Shown: positions 1 to 13,750 of the stretch, piece after piece
Layout: the number at the start of each line of letters is the position of its first letter
Position numbering within the stretch: position 1 is the first letter of the stretch
Assembly: GCA_037074705.1 (NCBI GenBank)
Contig: CM073591.1
Location: 40,032,587 to 40,096,586 of the forward strand
Length of the DNA: 64,000 nucleotides
Reading direction: 5' to 3'
From: Zhengitettix transpicula
Taxonomy: Eukaryota > Arthropoda > Insecta > Orthoptera > Tetrigidae
Program-made: the position numbers and the translations under genes
The notes under the pieces: generated by a model
Databases searched by the model: none
Told to the model about the DNA's origin: nothing
Seen by the model: only the letters and a program-made list of their open reading frames with translations

Positions 1-3000
1 GCCTTTCTTATTATTATTTCATTTTTTACCATTATAAAACATTAACGGAATTTTCTCTCATTTGTATCAATATCGTTACCTAATGGGCTTTGTCGTTTTC
101 TCCGTAAGTTTACCACGTGAAATGTAATCCCCGAAAAAAGTTATAAAGAACGCCCGTCTGTCTAATAAAACTTGTTCCTGTTCCATACAATGTCTTAATT
201 GCTGCTCCTGTTCTTTTATCCTTAACGCAGAATTTTAGGATTCAGGGCACTGTTATTCATTTTTTACGAGATATTTCTGAATAATTTCTACTCCCAAATT
301 TTTTTTAGTAATTTCTGCTCTAACTTTCTTATCACTTTCGAAGCTATCCTGTGTTTTATACGCGCGTGGTGGTAATTTCGTGTACTTTCTGGTTACATCT
401 TGTTGTGCAACTTGAATATTTATAAGAGACGAGAGCAGTTTCCCCAATTAGCTATTTCGTAACGCACGTTCGCAGAGTCGTGAACGCCAATTGGTGTTTT
501 CCAACAGATTTTAAATGTGGATTTTTTTACCTTTGACTTTTAATAACGCTGAAAATTTCTCTCTGTCTGAATTAACGTTTTTTTGGCTGTTTAAAAACCT
601 CTGGTTTTGTTAAATGAATGAATTTTTCACATTTGATTTGATTTTTTGGTTCATTAGTCTATTTAGGAAATTGGATACGTTGTTTATATCAATATATGTG
701 ATTAATATATATATGAGAAAATTAGATATTAAATAATGGAACTATAAATGGGAAAAAATTGTGATTAATTTTAACAATTAAAAGATTAAAAAAACTACAG
801 TGTTTTCCAGAAACAAGTACTTAGTTTCATGAAATCGGACAGTTTTTAAAATAATTAGTCTACTTAAGCTTATCACTTTTAAAATGTGCTGCTCGATTTG
901 CATAATCCTTACCGTGCCGAGAATACGATAATTGTAAAGGATTTAATGAGTGCCTCAAACTGACCGCTGAAATCGAACGAAATTGGTGCTTCAAGATTCG
1001 AATAATCGTCGATTTTCTTCAACTATTTCAGTCTATTTCATGTAGCGATCCAGTTCCTTCAAATTTGTTCACTAGTTTACGAATATCTTTGCCTGTACGT
1101 TCGAACGTATTAAAATTTTCAAAGAAATTTTCTCTTAATTCAATTTACTTTTACGTCTCGATACCTTCTATGACCCAACGAAGATCGATTCTTCCGTATT
1201 TATTTCTTAAGTATCCTCAAAAGAAATAAAAATTTTGGTTTTGGGTACAATGTGAATACAAAAATAATTTTTAGAGCGGTTTTAACACATTTTAAACTCG
1301 ACACAAACTTTCTGTATAAAAATGCCTGATTTTGCAAAAATAGGTGTTAACGTTTGGGATTTATTGTAAATGCTTCAGGAAAGAAAAGACAAAAAATTAT
1401 AAGTATAATGATTAATTATAAAATATCTGAAAGTGAAAGAGGAAAATACATGAGAAAATAACTTGTATGTAGGCTACATGAATGGGGAAAATTTACTACG
1501 AAAGCAAAACAAATACATGATTAGCGCTAAATAATAGTTGCAACATTCATTTTTTAATACATAAGTATGACATTGAAGTCATACAATAAAAATATCTGAA
1601 AGTGAGTTGTTTGAGATATTTATGATGTTATTAGTTCAGTTTGCCTTTTTAATTCTTATCCATTGATTTTTATCTTCAATATAGAATAGAATTCTGAGTT
1701 TTAAAAAAGTATTTTCCATGCTTTATGGATCAGTTCCTTCATTTTTCAAACAAGCTAGTTTCTGTCCAATGTCTGTTGCATCCATGAATAACTAAATACA
1801 CCATACAACTGCTTCAGCTTCATTCAAGCTGTTTTCAAACACTGACGACCTTCCTTTATTGAACAACCATTCTCTTATTTTCGCTTCAGGATTTATAGGG
1901 TCTGAAACTGGCTACCACCACAATTTTCTCTTGTTTTTCAAGTCGTACTAGATGTATTAAGCTGGAATCCATTAGTCGGTAATTTACCTCATTCTTCACA
2001 TCTGTGTATTCCGTTCTCATTGTAGTGTTTCATCCTGTCCTTGAACTTGTGTGGCACTAACGTGGCGCACTGTTACTTTTGAGGTAACATTTTATAGCTA
2101 TCATATATGGTTTTCTAGTTTTCGAGTACTATTACTCCATGGATGCATATCAACACTGTGAACATTACATTACTCGCTACCGACACTATCCTTTCATATT
2201 CAGAATTGTGGAGTCACTGTAGCTATTAAAAATCTTGTTCTCGGGTGGGAAAATCTCTTGTAAATCTTCTAGAAGCGAACTTGAGTGGCGTTGTTCGTGC
2301 CGTAAGTAGCTATTAATATTCAGCACTCGAGCCATTGCCTCAATATTTACGTAACTAACCTTATTCAAATGGAGTTATTCCGTACTTCGCCATTTACAAG
2401 TTTTTTATTTATTTATTTTTTATTTCCATAATCAAGTAGCCCGGGTTTAATCACGAATCGAGAAGCCTGACTGTGTTCTGTATATTTTGTGTGCCGGTTA
2501 GAGATTGAATTTAGACGGTTTCTGCCTTCAAGGATTATGAGAAACTGATGTGACTGTCACGATGTCAGCATTCGTGATACCTTCTGGATTGGAGAGTTGG
2601 CCAGTGCGCCATTCTTCTTAGTTGGCATATCTAGGGTTTGCTAGGATTTAGAAAAATAAATTTCCTAGAATGTTTAATTTCGTTGAGAAACGAGGGAAAA
2701 TCTAAATAAGGTTGTTCGGACCAGTAGAACATTTATGGTGGGCAAAAGGTTCATTTCCTTTTCGACAGTCGTCTTTTTTCGAGTTAAATTCAACGCTGTC
2801 TTTGAATTGTTTTGTTTAAACAACATTTATCAATCTTTTTTTAAAAAAAATTATTTGACAAGACTTTTATCAGAAGATTATTTGTCGGTTGAAAATAGTA
2901 CATAATTTACATGGTGCCATGCTAATTCGGTTAATCCAACAATTAACCTAAATTTTGCAAAATTCTTATTCGTGTATATTAATTTGTGTGTCTGAGGGGC

Positions 3001-3307
3001 ATGCATTGTTGGGCTATGAGAGTTCACTGCTGTTTAATATGATGGGTTGGATGGAATGGGTGGGTGATGCCTGCGGGTGTGAAGATAGGGTGGGTAAGGA
3101 GGTGCCAGAGTGTTCTGGGGGAAGGATGAGGTCGATAGGGCGTTTTCTCTTGAGGCGACGTGAGTGTAGTGGTGCGGGAGGGTTGCTATGGAATTGCTGG
3201 ATCGCGGTGTAAGGATGGTTGAAAGTGCTTTTGATTACTGAGGTTACGGATTTGGTGATTATGGAGTTGACTTGGGAAATGTCTGAGGTACCGGGGGGGG
3301 GGGGGGG

Positions 3308-3580
3308 TTAGTGATGGTGCGAAGGATTATGTTTTGTTTTGTTTGGATTTTGGCTGAATGGGTTTTGGCTGTTGCTCCCCATATGGATGAGGCGTGGGAC
3401 CAGGTGGGTTGTGTTATGAAGAGATATATTAGGCGTTTTGTGCTGAGGGGTGAGTGGGGATTTTCTGTTTAGCAGGGGATATGGAGTTCTGAATTTAAGG
3501 TTGATTTTGGAGAGGAGGTGTTTAATGCGCGGTTTCCAAGAGAGCTTTGAATCGTATATTATCAATCTTGATTCCCAATA
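3308..3580 (-). pseudogene. jockey-like non-LTR retrotransposon RT remnant
   Basis: On the - strand the frame from about 3580 downward reads SKLSWKPRIKHLLSKINLKF, then RTPYPLLNRKSPLTPQHK. This is the conserved block after the catalytic aspartates in jockey-clade reverse transcriptases (L-W-KxHI, NK/RxxxLxPLL, S-LS-xxKxxIY). The following part (HLVPRLIHMGSNSQ, KTKHNP) resembles the Y-ASPVWG..K/I..LQ..QNK region in a disrupted form. The frame is then broken at a G15 tract (3293-3307), and the C-rich - strand to about 2990 may be the rest. The catalytic motif is absent. It is a dead fragment, about 90 recognisable residues. Confidence 0.55.
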
Positions 3581-4220
3581 CGCAAAATCAATAGACTGTG
3601 CAACGCTTCCATCGTTTTGCTTCACTTGTTTACCTCTACGACTTATATCTCCCTTTCCATCACTCATGTTTTCTTTCTTAGTAGCCGTAATACCCTTGCT
3701 TCTGGGCGGATTCTTAAAATGAAACTAACGTAAAAATATGACTACGGTCGAGTAAAAAACGGGAGAAGGCAGGGCACTATTCTTCCGTGGCTATATAAGT
3801 CTATCTTATGAAATTCACTGGAGTTTTCGTTTTTATTAGCATCCTCCTCGTACGTGCTACACGCATAATATCCGCCTTCCGACGTTATTAATCCAAAGAT
3901 AGTACTCTTATTCCTGGTCAATTATTCTGTTTTTTTTTTTCCAAATTCCCACTCTTAATTTCAAATTCGGTGAATTATAGTCTATGTTGTACATTGAAAA
4001 AATATGGAAACTCGTTGAAATCTATTCAGTCGTTTTTGAGTTTATTCTGTTCAAAGGGCCGACATACAGACACGTTTAGCGTTTTATTTATATACTCTTT
4101 TTAGACTAGCAACTTTAATGTTATGTAACATATATAGAATTCAGAATGCAGGGGCAACGTGTTGGAAATTGACTTGCAAATATTTCTTTAACTAGCAAAA
4201 GGAAACAATTTACTTGCACA

Positions 4221-4721
4221 AGAAAAACCATTCTCAAAGTTTCATCCCTAATTTATTAGGACCTCTTCAGGTGTTGTAAAGTCAATTAAATGATCTAATT
4301 TCAAAATCCCTGTTTCTAAAAATTCCAACAAACCAATATTTTTTCAAACATGATAATTTTAATTAATTTAAAATTTATTGAACATTACTTACCAATTAAT
4401 TTCATGAAATGTAGTGGACATAAATTTCTTAGATGCGATTTGCCCGCACATTGCAGGCGAAAATTCTGTACGTTTACAGTTGTTGAGAGTATTTTTAAAT
4501 TTAAAGAAACAATAAAAAAAATATTTTAAATACACTAAATGGATGAGAACAATTGGGAATTATAAAATCTATTTAAATTATTTTTATCAATTGTTTACGT
4601 TAATGGACGAATCATTGGAACGAACATACAACATTTCGTTCATCAATCTGGAATAATATTGCTATTCTTCATCGGCAAGTTTTACATAATGCTAATCGAA
4701 ATTGTGCTACGTGAAATAACT
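4221..4721. repeat. Direct duplication, copy 1
   Basis: Begins agaaaaaccattctc and ends gtgctacgtgaaataac. It is repeated in the same orientation at 6388-6787 with only scattered substitutions. It contains about 100 bases (around 4425-4515) missing from the second copy. No coding potential is seen, and there are no TG...CA ends or obvious target duplications, so it does not look like an LTR pair. Confidence 0.8.
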
Positions 4722-6387
4722 ATACTCGAATGTTTTAATGAATAGGGCAATTGTGTCTTATTTCGAAAGGCTGGAGTCAAATACTGAAAATATACTTTTG
4801 AAAAATTATTATCAAAGTATAATTATAAAGTTTAAATGTCGTTGAACTGTTCTTCTCTTCTTCTATAGTTTTTTCATTGTATTGTTCTAATCTATTAACT
4901 TCATAATTTTTTTTATTTCCGTAAAGCATGTTACGTTTAATAGAAACAAAAACAATTTTATGATGTTCATCTTAGTTGACTGAAATTGGCTTCAAACTAT
5001 TTCATTTGGGAAATTTTAGTTTTTTTAAAAATCTAATTTGTGAAAATTAAAACGTAGGAAAACATCTGTGATTAATTCTGCTTTATGACGTAACAGTAGT
5101 GATATAAACCAACTGTATGTAAGTTACATAAGTGACCGCAATTTGATATATAGGTGAATTTTCGACCGGGGTTTGCAAAATATTTAGTCAGGTATTTTTA
5201 TAGGAATTCTGTAACGGACACTGGCACGCACGTGCATGTCGTTGATACGTGAATTATAACGTCATGGCGTTTAATATTTCCCAGATTACGCTTGATAGTA
5301 TCAGGTTTTTATACCGTAGGTGAGATATCTGATCCTCTTGATCCACTTAAGTCTTTAATGTCGCGTAAAATTTCAAGGCGAAGAATTAGGAATCATCTTT
5401 CACGAAGGCCATAAGTGTAATTGATGCACTGTGATGCAATTAACTCAGTCAAGATAATCAGATATCGAATCGGCTACTGGAAGATTTTTAGGACAGTCTA
5501 TTTACATATGTATACAACGGAGGAGAGAGTGTCTGGAAAAGGACGTTTAATATATCCTGCACTCGTTTACTATCCTATCCAAAACTCAGGGAAGTTGCTG
5601 AAAACGTAATGGCATCGCATGAAAGCTATGTAATGTAAACATGGGTTATAAATTCCATCGAAATTATCTTCAGCAAGGAGGTCAATGCTTTGAATACGGA
5701 ATTATACTAAGTTGATATAAGAATGGCAATAGTGAAATAATAGAGGATAGTATAATGAAATTGAAACAGCAAGGGCAGGGAATCAGTGACTTGAATTTGG
5801 AATCAAATAATCTAGATATGTGGACATATAGAAGATCTCAGAATTTTTGTTAATCAAGTGAACATGTACACAGCCAGTTACGCAAATTAGCTTAAAGGTG
5901 TTCACTAATGAATACGGAAAATCTCCTGGATTGAATGGCAAACATTAGGTGATTTTAAATTATGTAAAGAAAAATTTAATTACCGAAGAGCTATGAGCGA
6001 TTTTAAGCAATAGTATTCAGAAGGCGCCGTATTTTGAGCCCCCGTGTCATGAGCGGACTCCCCTCACCCCCCCCCCCCCGTTCCCCATCACTTCCTCAAT
6101 CCTGACCGCTGAGCGAGCAGGTATAAATTTATTGCTTAAATAATCAGTGTTGGTTTAAAAAATTAAGTGAATGTAATACAAGTTTAATGTATAAAATTTC
6201 TGAAACTTAATCATTTCTATCTCTATCTACAATATGCAAACTGTTCCAATTGGTAATGATTCGTTAAATAAATATGCTTAGAAATGATCAATTAAGATAC
6301 AAATCTTTTGACAGTCTGTTGTCCTTAAATAAATTAAAACATCAACCTCTTTAGTTTTAAATTTATTATTAATTTAAATTTTATAAT

Positions 6388-6787
6388 AGAAAAACCATTC
6401 TCAAAGTTTCATCCCCAATTTATTATGACCTCTTCAGATCAATTAAATGATCTAATTTCAAAATCCCTGTTTCTAAAAATTCCAACAAACCAATATTTTT
6501 TCAAACATGATAATTTATAATACAATTAATTTAAAATTTATTGAACATTACTTACAATTAATTTCATGAAATGTAGTGGTAAAAAAATATTTTAAATACA
6601 CTAAATGGATGAGAACAAATGGGAATTATAAAATCTATTTAAATTATTTTTATCAATTGTTTACGTTAATGGCCGAATCTTTGGAACGAGCATACAACAT
6701 TTCGTTCATCAATTTGGAATAATATTGTCATTCTTCATCGGCAAGTTTTACATAATGCTAATCGAAATTGTGCTACGTGAAATAACT
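6388..6787. repeat. Direct duplication, copy 2
   Basis: Second copy of the 4221-4721 sequence, shorter by about 100 bases through one internal deletion plus small indels. The two copies are 1.7 kb apart in direct orientation. The intervening DNA includes a C13 tract at 6067-6079, and a G13 tract at 6921-6933 lies just after this copy. Confidence 0.8.
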
Positions 6788-9700
6788 TTGCTTTTTAAGT
6801 TATGTACTTAATATAATATTATCTAGCTTTCTGGGCTCTTGTGTTTTTTCTATTCTTTCTTCTAATTTAACAATCCTCTCTACTTTGAGAAAGGTCAGTA
6901 TTGAGGAAGCGGAATGGGTCGGGGGGGGGGGGGAGATTGTCCGCTTATGGCACGGCCGGACATGGCACGACAACATTCAGTACAGCATTGAGGAGGATTA
7001 AGAAATTACATAAAGAACACATTCTTACAGCTTGATGCAGCCACAGTCGATGCACTTCTTTACAACAACGAGAGTCTTCCTTCTTACTGAAGTATTTCTT
7101 GAACTTTATTTACGCCAAGAAGATGAGCTTCAACTTTGAGATCGCCGACCATAGTCGGCATATTTACTTAAAATTTTTCAAGATTCCTTCGGGTACTTTG
7201 GTTAATAAAAAAAGGTCCGATCCGACAAAAGTTGTTCTCAGATTGACCACTTCAGTAACACATGACTAGTAGATTAAACATTTAATGAAATCGAAATTTG
7301 TTTGGGGATTTTCTTTCTTTTATAATTTAGGTTTGCAAAATTACTATTAGTTATCAATTTTTCACATCCCGCCTTCTAGTTCAGTGATCAGAATGAATCG
7401 TAAGTGCTGTGGTTATTTCCCGTATGTTTTTATATTGTCGCAGTTTAAGATTTTGAAGACTTTTCGTTTTAAGGGTTACTGTTAAGTTTCACACTCGCCC
7501 GCCCATTTTGAATATCCTAGTGCTCTCATCCTCTCGCCACCGCCGCTGTTCCTTTTCTGGGTAACAATGCAATTAAACCGGCAAGCAGTAGATGGAGATG
7601 TTTCCTTCCGAAGGACGTGTTGTGTCTGCATCCGGAGTGTCCAATTCTGGCTGGGTATTTCCGCGGAGGAAACGGAGGTTATCGTCCTCCGGACAGGACG
7701 TCAAGTCAAGGCGTGTCGATCCTTACAAACATTAGCACGGCCATTACTGTCGAATTTGTTGGATTTAATGGATGGGTAGGGGGTATATGGTGAGTAGCTA
7801 CATTTGAGAATCGATCACAGGGTCAAGGAAAAGGAGATCAGATAGTTGGGAGACAACGAATACGCGAAGGGACATTCATTCTACGATAATGATATCAACT
7901 TATTTTTAGCACTGCTTGTAATAATTTCAAAATATGTATATTAGGAAACTGAAGTAGGAAAATTGTCATGTATAATGTCCTTGTAACACGTCACAGCTAG
8001 GGCGAATATTTCACATAGTCTTAAAAATAATGTGATGAATTAAAATATTAGTTTGATACCGACTATTAAGACAACTTATTAGAAAACAACAGCCAATTTG
8101 AAGTCCGGAAAAAAATATTTATTTATAAAAAATTACACTACATTTTGTCGCTAATTTTCGACCGCTTCCGGTTGTGAAGCTTCACGATACAAAACCAAAC
8201 AAATCAAATACAATGATTAAAATAAATTTTTTAAGAAATTTTTATATATTTGATCCTTCTGAATCGGAACATGAATTTTTTCTTGTGTACGTTTTGCTGT
8301 AAGTTATTGTATATGTATAATAGACCGTCACCACAAGCGACCTAGTCCCGATTGTCGTTGGATTATCAGGAAAAAGTCGGGAAACCTTTTCTAATTATTA
8401 TTTCAGGGGATATGTCAATCCTTCGAGAAGAATTTTCTTGTTCATACACTCTTGAGAATGTTCTTTCTGTGAGACGTCATATGTTCATTTTAATGTTTAC
8501 ATTTCAATTTTCAGATCATGTCTGCCATATTACCAATACATTTTTTTAAAAATATTTTTTTAGGTCATAGAGAATGTGTGTGAAATCGCAACTAAGGTAT
8601 AGAAAGTTTTTCTCACCGAGTACATGTAATATTTTACGAGATACCAAGAAACCCACATCTTTATTTCCCAGAAAGTTGCAAATTGCTTCACAGAACGCAA
8701 AATTCTTAACATATTATTTCCTGAGAACTCATATTTATCCTTACTTACTGCTTCAACTGTGGCTTATAAACTTACATGCGCCGTCAAAATTTTATATTAA
8801 TTCTATTTCAGTATCAATTTTTTACTCTTCAAAAGCAGTGCCCTAATAAACCCTTTCTTTATTTTTCTCGCAAGGGTTGTTGGACTGTTGTCATAATTTT
8901 TTTTTGAAGTGTGTAATGTGTCCATATTCTTTAATTTTATCGGAATCAACATTTATTACTATTCAAATTGTTTTATATTAAATTGTGTGTGTGGTTCATT
9001 CGTAAGTCAGTCCAATTTACGAATTGATGACTCCGCCGTTCTAAACACACCGACGTGTTTTTTTCTTTCCGTGAGTTTCAAATCATGGACGAGTAATCTA
9101 TCTTGTAATTGAAGCACAGTTTTCTTGAACTGTCTTATATTTGTCTCTGTGGTCAACAGAGGTGAAAGATGTGTCAGCAATTTCGTCGTGTGAACGTTTA
9201 TATATATATTTTTATTATTTATTTATTAAAATTAACTCTTTAAGTCCGGGACTTTACAGTTGTGATAATTTAACATCATAAAAGTATTTACCTGTACATA
9301 ACCCACTAAACTCTTCCAGACGTAAGATGCCTGTTTTCCAGATTGCTTGATTAGTAACTGGTGTCTGCCATATTGTTAATTAATGTTTTTAACAGCTTTG
9401 CTAATTAAAAATTTTTCATAAGTTGACTCGCCATCAATCGTATATTTTTTAAGTAAATGGACGTTTTTGCACGCCTTATATAACTCGAAAGTCCCCTCCT
9501 AAAATTGAGTGTCTGTAAATTCCTGTGCATTTACGATAGCCGCCTGAGAGTAGGCTTTCTTATTTATTAATTATATAATTGAACTGAATTTCAAAGCGTG
9601 ATTTGATAATCGTTATCAAGTGGCCAAATGTAGAACTCTGTGTCAAAAGAGCGTTTTTCAATTTTCCATATTCGTCAATTTAACTGGAACGATCGCCAGA

Positions 9701-11603
9701 GGCCAAGGAGCAACACTGAAACAAGTTTGACCTAAATATCCGCCTAAATCATTCACGTACCAATTATTAGTTTCGACCCAGTTCATTAATGATCAACGCC
9801 GCGATTCGGGCCTGGAGGATTCATAAGCCATGAAAATGATTTAAAATTTGTTTTGCTGCTCATTTTACTTTTTAATATAATTATTCTGATAGCTGCGACC
9901 AGACTACTAGATAATTATAATGTTTAGTATGAACTACGCAAGTTTGCATATCAGAATTTCATTCGGCTAGTATTGAAGAAACACTTTTAAATAATCGTTC
10001 ACTTTAAATATCAGGTTCAATTTCCAGTAAATGCGAGTACGTATACCCAAATATATACACACTCCTTATTATTATCATTATCACTTATGAATGTAATAAA
10101 TTTATTACATTATCTCTCCTCTTTTTTATTAAGTCTCAACTTCCCCCCCCCCAAACTGTGATCTCCCAGTTTGTCCGAACAATTCAATTTTAACACAATC
10201 CCTATTTCTCTATTCACATTCTTCTATGAACTTTATTTTCAACACTTTTCATGTTCCACCTTCTTTTTAGATATACATTTCACACCCACTTCAAATCCAA
10301 ATTGCTCAGCAGTGCTTTACTAATCCTCCTGTTTTATCATATCATTTGATCTGTCTCGCAACTGTTCTTCATCCTTGAAAATTCATTTAATTTCCAGTCA
10401 CTCACCAAATGATCTTGCATGGTCTTTCACAAATGCAGCTTTCCATCGTGCAATTCACTGGCTTCAATACTTTATTTATCCTACTATTGAAGAAATTTGT
10501 TAGCAGGCTTTCTGGGTTTTACTGAAAGAGTTACCTATGGAAGGTGGTATTTGTGATTCAAGCAGAATAGATTACATTCTTTTTAGATTTTTTTTTTCAT
10601 TTAATATGAACCCCAGAAGGTAAATAATCACTACAAAACTGTACAAAGTATAAAAATAAGCTAAGAACTGATACTGTCTTTAGTTAACATGGTCTTTTAC
10701 TAAATTACTTAATTATAAAATGGGTCCCCAAGAAATTTCAGCGTCATTAGCAAAACAATTTAGACTAAAAGTCTATATTTTACACTTGTTACTTAATTGT
10801 ATAAATACGATCCACGGCCCACACTGCAGTCATTTTTACGCGGATAAAGAAAACCACAAACACTACTTCGAAACGTGATCATCTTCCTTTGCGCTGTATG
10901 ACTGTCGAAGCCGTGTGCAGAAAACAGGTTAGAAACAGAACATGAAAATAACGTAGTGTGTTTCGCATATCTCGTCGTTAAATCGAGCGAATGAATCTGA
11001 TAAACTGTAAACAAAATGTAGCAGATACACTGAACGGAAAATAGGGTCAACTTCAGGAACAGTATAAAAAAAATCTTACATTTCGTACTTTCTCGGTGTG
11101 CATACCTTGTTTTTCCTGAATAGTCATATCGCGTACGCATTGGTAAAGTTGGTTAGGCTGTCTCTGAGGATCGAACCTGCGGCCTTGGGCGAGGCGTTGC
11201 CCTGCATAAATACATATCTGCATGCAGTCATGTCACCATGCTGGATTTTTCCCGCGCTTTTATGGGCATGTAGGCTTAGGTTGTTGGTAACGTCGAAACA
11301 AAATACTCTTAAAAACTTGTTTTGTCTTATAACTCTGACATTTCGTTGTAATATAGGCTACGCTTTAAGGATTTGACTTTTTTTCCGTTGTTGTTAGAGG
11401 TAGTGTTCGGCTGTGGTTACCCTAATTGTATGAATGTATAGCTGAGTGGAGAGGGAGGAATGTAATTTGTAATAATAAATTAACGGAAGAATGTGATTTA
11501 ATTCCCATATCAATTATACATGTTTAAAAAAGAGGTATTATCGCTTAACAAACTACAAAGTAATATGTTACTAGATGAATTTTTTTTAAAGTAACACGAT
11601 ACA

Positions 11604-12080
11604 TGAGGGTAATCCACATGGTTGAAACTCCCCTTTAATACCATTGGAGGGGATTTCAAATGAGGGATGCGGAAGGGTAGGGGAAAGTACCCAAGGGTTA
11701 ACTAGGGCCTCCGAGCTATATTTTAAAGATCCTATCCTGAATTCGCCTAAAAGTGATGCAGGACAAGCCTTAGAAAACCTGCATCAGGTAGATCGGGCAT
11801 TGGGTAACTATCCCACGCCCTTCCGATGGCGGGAGAGGGGTTTGCTGTGGGGACGCTGCCTCCGTGCCTCGACCAGTTTAGGAGGCAGCTGGCCGACTAT
11901 TCCAATGGGAATAGCGGACAACTCTTACCTTATGCCCAAGGTCTGCGACTCCGAGACATACACCTCTCAAAACAGGTCGAGGTGCCTTGTGGGAACCTTA
12001 GTTCAAAACTGAGAGAGAAAAAGGCATCCCCAAAGGTAGCCTCATCAAGAGCTCTCTGGGACGGTTCACCTATGAGAGAA
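11604..12080 (+). repeat. Unidentified ~460-bp repeat, copy 1
   Basis: GC- and CpG-rich repeat beginning with a gggtaatccacatgg motif and passing through gatgcaggacaa, tcccacgcccttccgatgg, ggcagctggccgactattcc, tgcccaaggtctg and gggaaccttagttcaaaa to cctatgagagaa. It is directly followed by T9-G12 (12081-12101) and by copy 2 in the same orientation. There are no terminal inverted repeats, tRNA boxes or catalytic motifs. The family is unknown to me. Confidence 0.75.
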
Positions 12081-12107
12081 TTTTTTTTTGGGGGGGGGGG
12101 GTAACAG

Positions 12108-12660
12108 GCTACACGAGGGTAATCCACATGGTGGCAACTCCCCTTTAATAGCATACGAAGGGATTTGAAAGGGGGGATGTGGAAGGGTAGAGGAAGATAG
12201 CCTAGGGTTAACTAGGCCCCCCGGGCTAAATTTTAAGGATCCTACCCGGCATTAGCCTAAATAAATGCAGGACAAACCCTAGAAAAACCTGCATCACGTA
12301 GGTCGGGCATTGGGTACTTGTCCCACGCCCTTCCGATAGCGGGGGAAGAGTTTGCTGTGGGGACGCAGCATTCCCTTCTCCGTACCTCGACCAGTTTAGG
12401 AAGCAGCTGGCCGACTGTTCCAATGGGAATAGCGGACAACTCTTACCGTATGCCCAAGGTCTGTGACCCCGGAACATACACACCTCAAAACAGGCCAAGG
12501 TGCCTCGGCTTGTGGGAACCTTAGTTCAAAAACGGAGAGGAAAGGCATCCCCTTCGTGTCTCTCCTACAAGGTTCTACTTGCTAGAGAATATCCCTCGCA
12601 GATACTGCCTTAGAGAGAATAGCCCTCGCAGGCCTTCCAGTCTATCATGAGAGAAAATCT
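12108..12660 (+). repeat. Unidentified ~460-bp repeat, copy 2 (tandem)
   Basis: Begins gggtaatccacatggtgg at about 12118 and follows the same block order as copy 1 up to ttagttcaaaaacgg near 12533. It then has an extended end in which gagaat-tccctcgcagg-like units occur twice. Open frames run through the core on both strands, without recognisable similarity. Confidence 0.75.
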
Positions 12661-13071
12661 CTCACATGCTCGTCTTAAATTATTTGGTGCAACTTATAAC
12701 TTTACCATTGCGAATTTTTTGGCTCTTAACTGACATTGTTGTTACTTTTTTATACAATATAAAACAATTCTTGCTAATTTTTTCATCTTGTTATTCGTTA
12801 TGCTCTAAGTTCTTCTGCGTTCATTAGTTTTTTTTATATCCATTGAATATTTGTTATTATTTCTTATCTTCTGGATGTTCTTATTATTTGAGAATTCCTA
12901 CATTTATATGTATCGTGTTTTCTTGCGAAGTGCATTTCTTGTTTATTGCGCTGGAAAGATTTCGAATACAAGTTACTCGTTAGCTTTTTGAAATATTGGA
13001 AACAAAGTTAATGTCTGTAAGACAATGACGCAAGTAATTAACGACTCGTATAACATGATATGTAAACATAA

Positions 13072-13570
13072 ATTTATTTTGAACAATATAATTTGCAAAA
13101 ATTTGTAGACGTTTCGGTCAACTGTTGTTATCCTTGTCAATACTATTGGCTCACTGAAGAGGTAAAGCCAGTTACTACACTTTACAAAATATATAATTAG
13201 GAGATATAATTAACAAATATTATTTAATAAGCCATCATATAGAGTTTAAATTATAACTGTCCTGTTGAACATTTAAATAAAATTTGTTGTTTCCTATAAT
13301 AATCAGTAAAATTAGTTTCCTTTAATAAAAGGTTAATTTTAGAAATGTTAAAAATATTCTTTAAATGTTAAACAGGACACATATAATTTAAACTATATAT
13401 GGTGGGTTATTAAATAATCTTTGTTATATTATATCTTGCATTCATATTTTTTGCAAAGTATTGTAACTTTGGCTACTTCTCTTCAGTCTGGCAATATTAT
13501 TGATATAGGTCACAACAGTTGATAGAAACGTCCACAATTTATTATAATTATATTGTTCAAAATAATTTTT
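13072..13570. mobile_element. 500-bp inverted-repeat element (MITE-like)
   Basis: The left arm reads ttattttgaacaatataatt, then acgtttcggtcaactgttgt. The right arm, reversed, is the same: cacaacagttgatagaaacg, then attatattgttcaaaataat. Pairing continues inward through caatactattggctcactga opposite tcagtctggcaatattattg. Arms exceed 90 bases with mismatches and the centre is unique AT-rich DNA. No transposase is present. It sits between copies 2 and 3 of the unidentified repeat. Confidence 0.7.
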
Positions 13571-13750
13571 TTGTTTTATGTTTATTATCTTGCCTTGTTA
13601 ATTTCTTGTGTTATAGTTTAAAATTTCAATACGTGCCTGGATAACACATGTTTGTTAGTTGTTTTTTTTGCAGTCAGATCTCTTTCTCTCTCTCTTTCTC
13701 TTTCTCTCTCTCTCACCTGTTTTCTGTCATATTTAACTACTACATGAAAT

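Noticed and set aside
2955..3212. 85-codon + strand frame in G-rich DNA
   Set aside because: It lies opposite the probable decayed tail of the jockey remnant. Composition explains the openness and no homology is seen.
7567..7779. 70-codon frame in a CpG-rich patch followed by gtgagt
   Set aside because: It tempts as an alternative first slpr exon, but the protein has no SH3 or kinase similarity and the frame stops before the donor.
11160..11200. tRNA B-box-like ggttcgatcctc on the - strand
   Set aside because: No matching A box at the right distance and no cloverleaf. At most a SINE relic.
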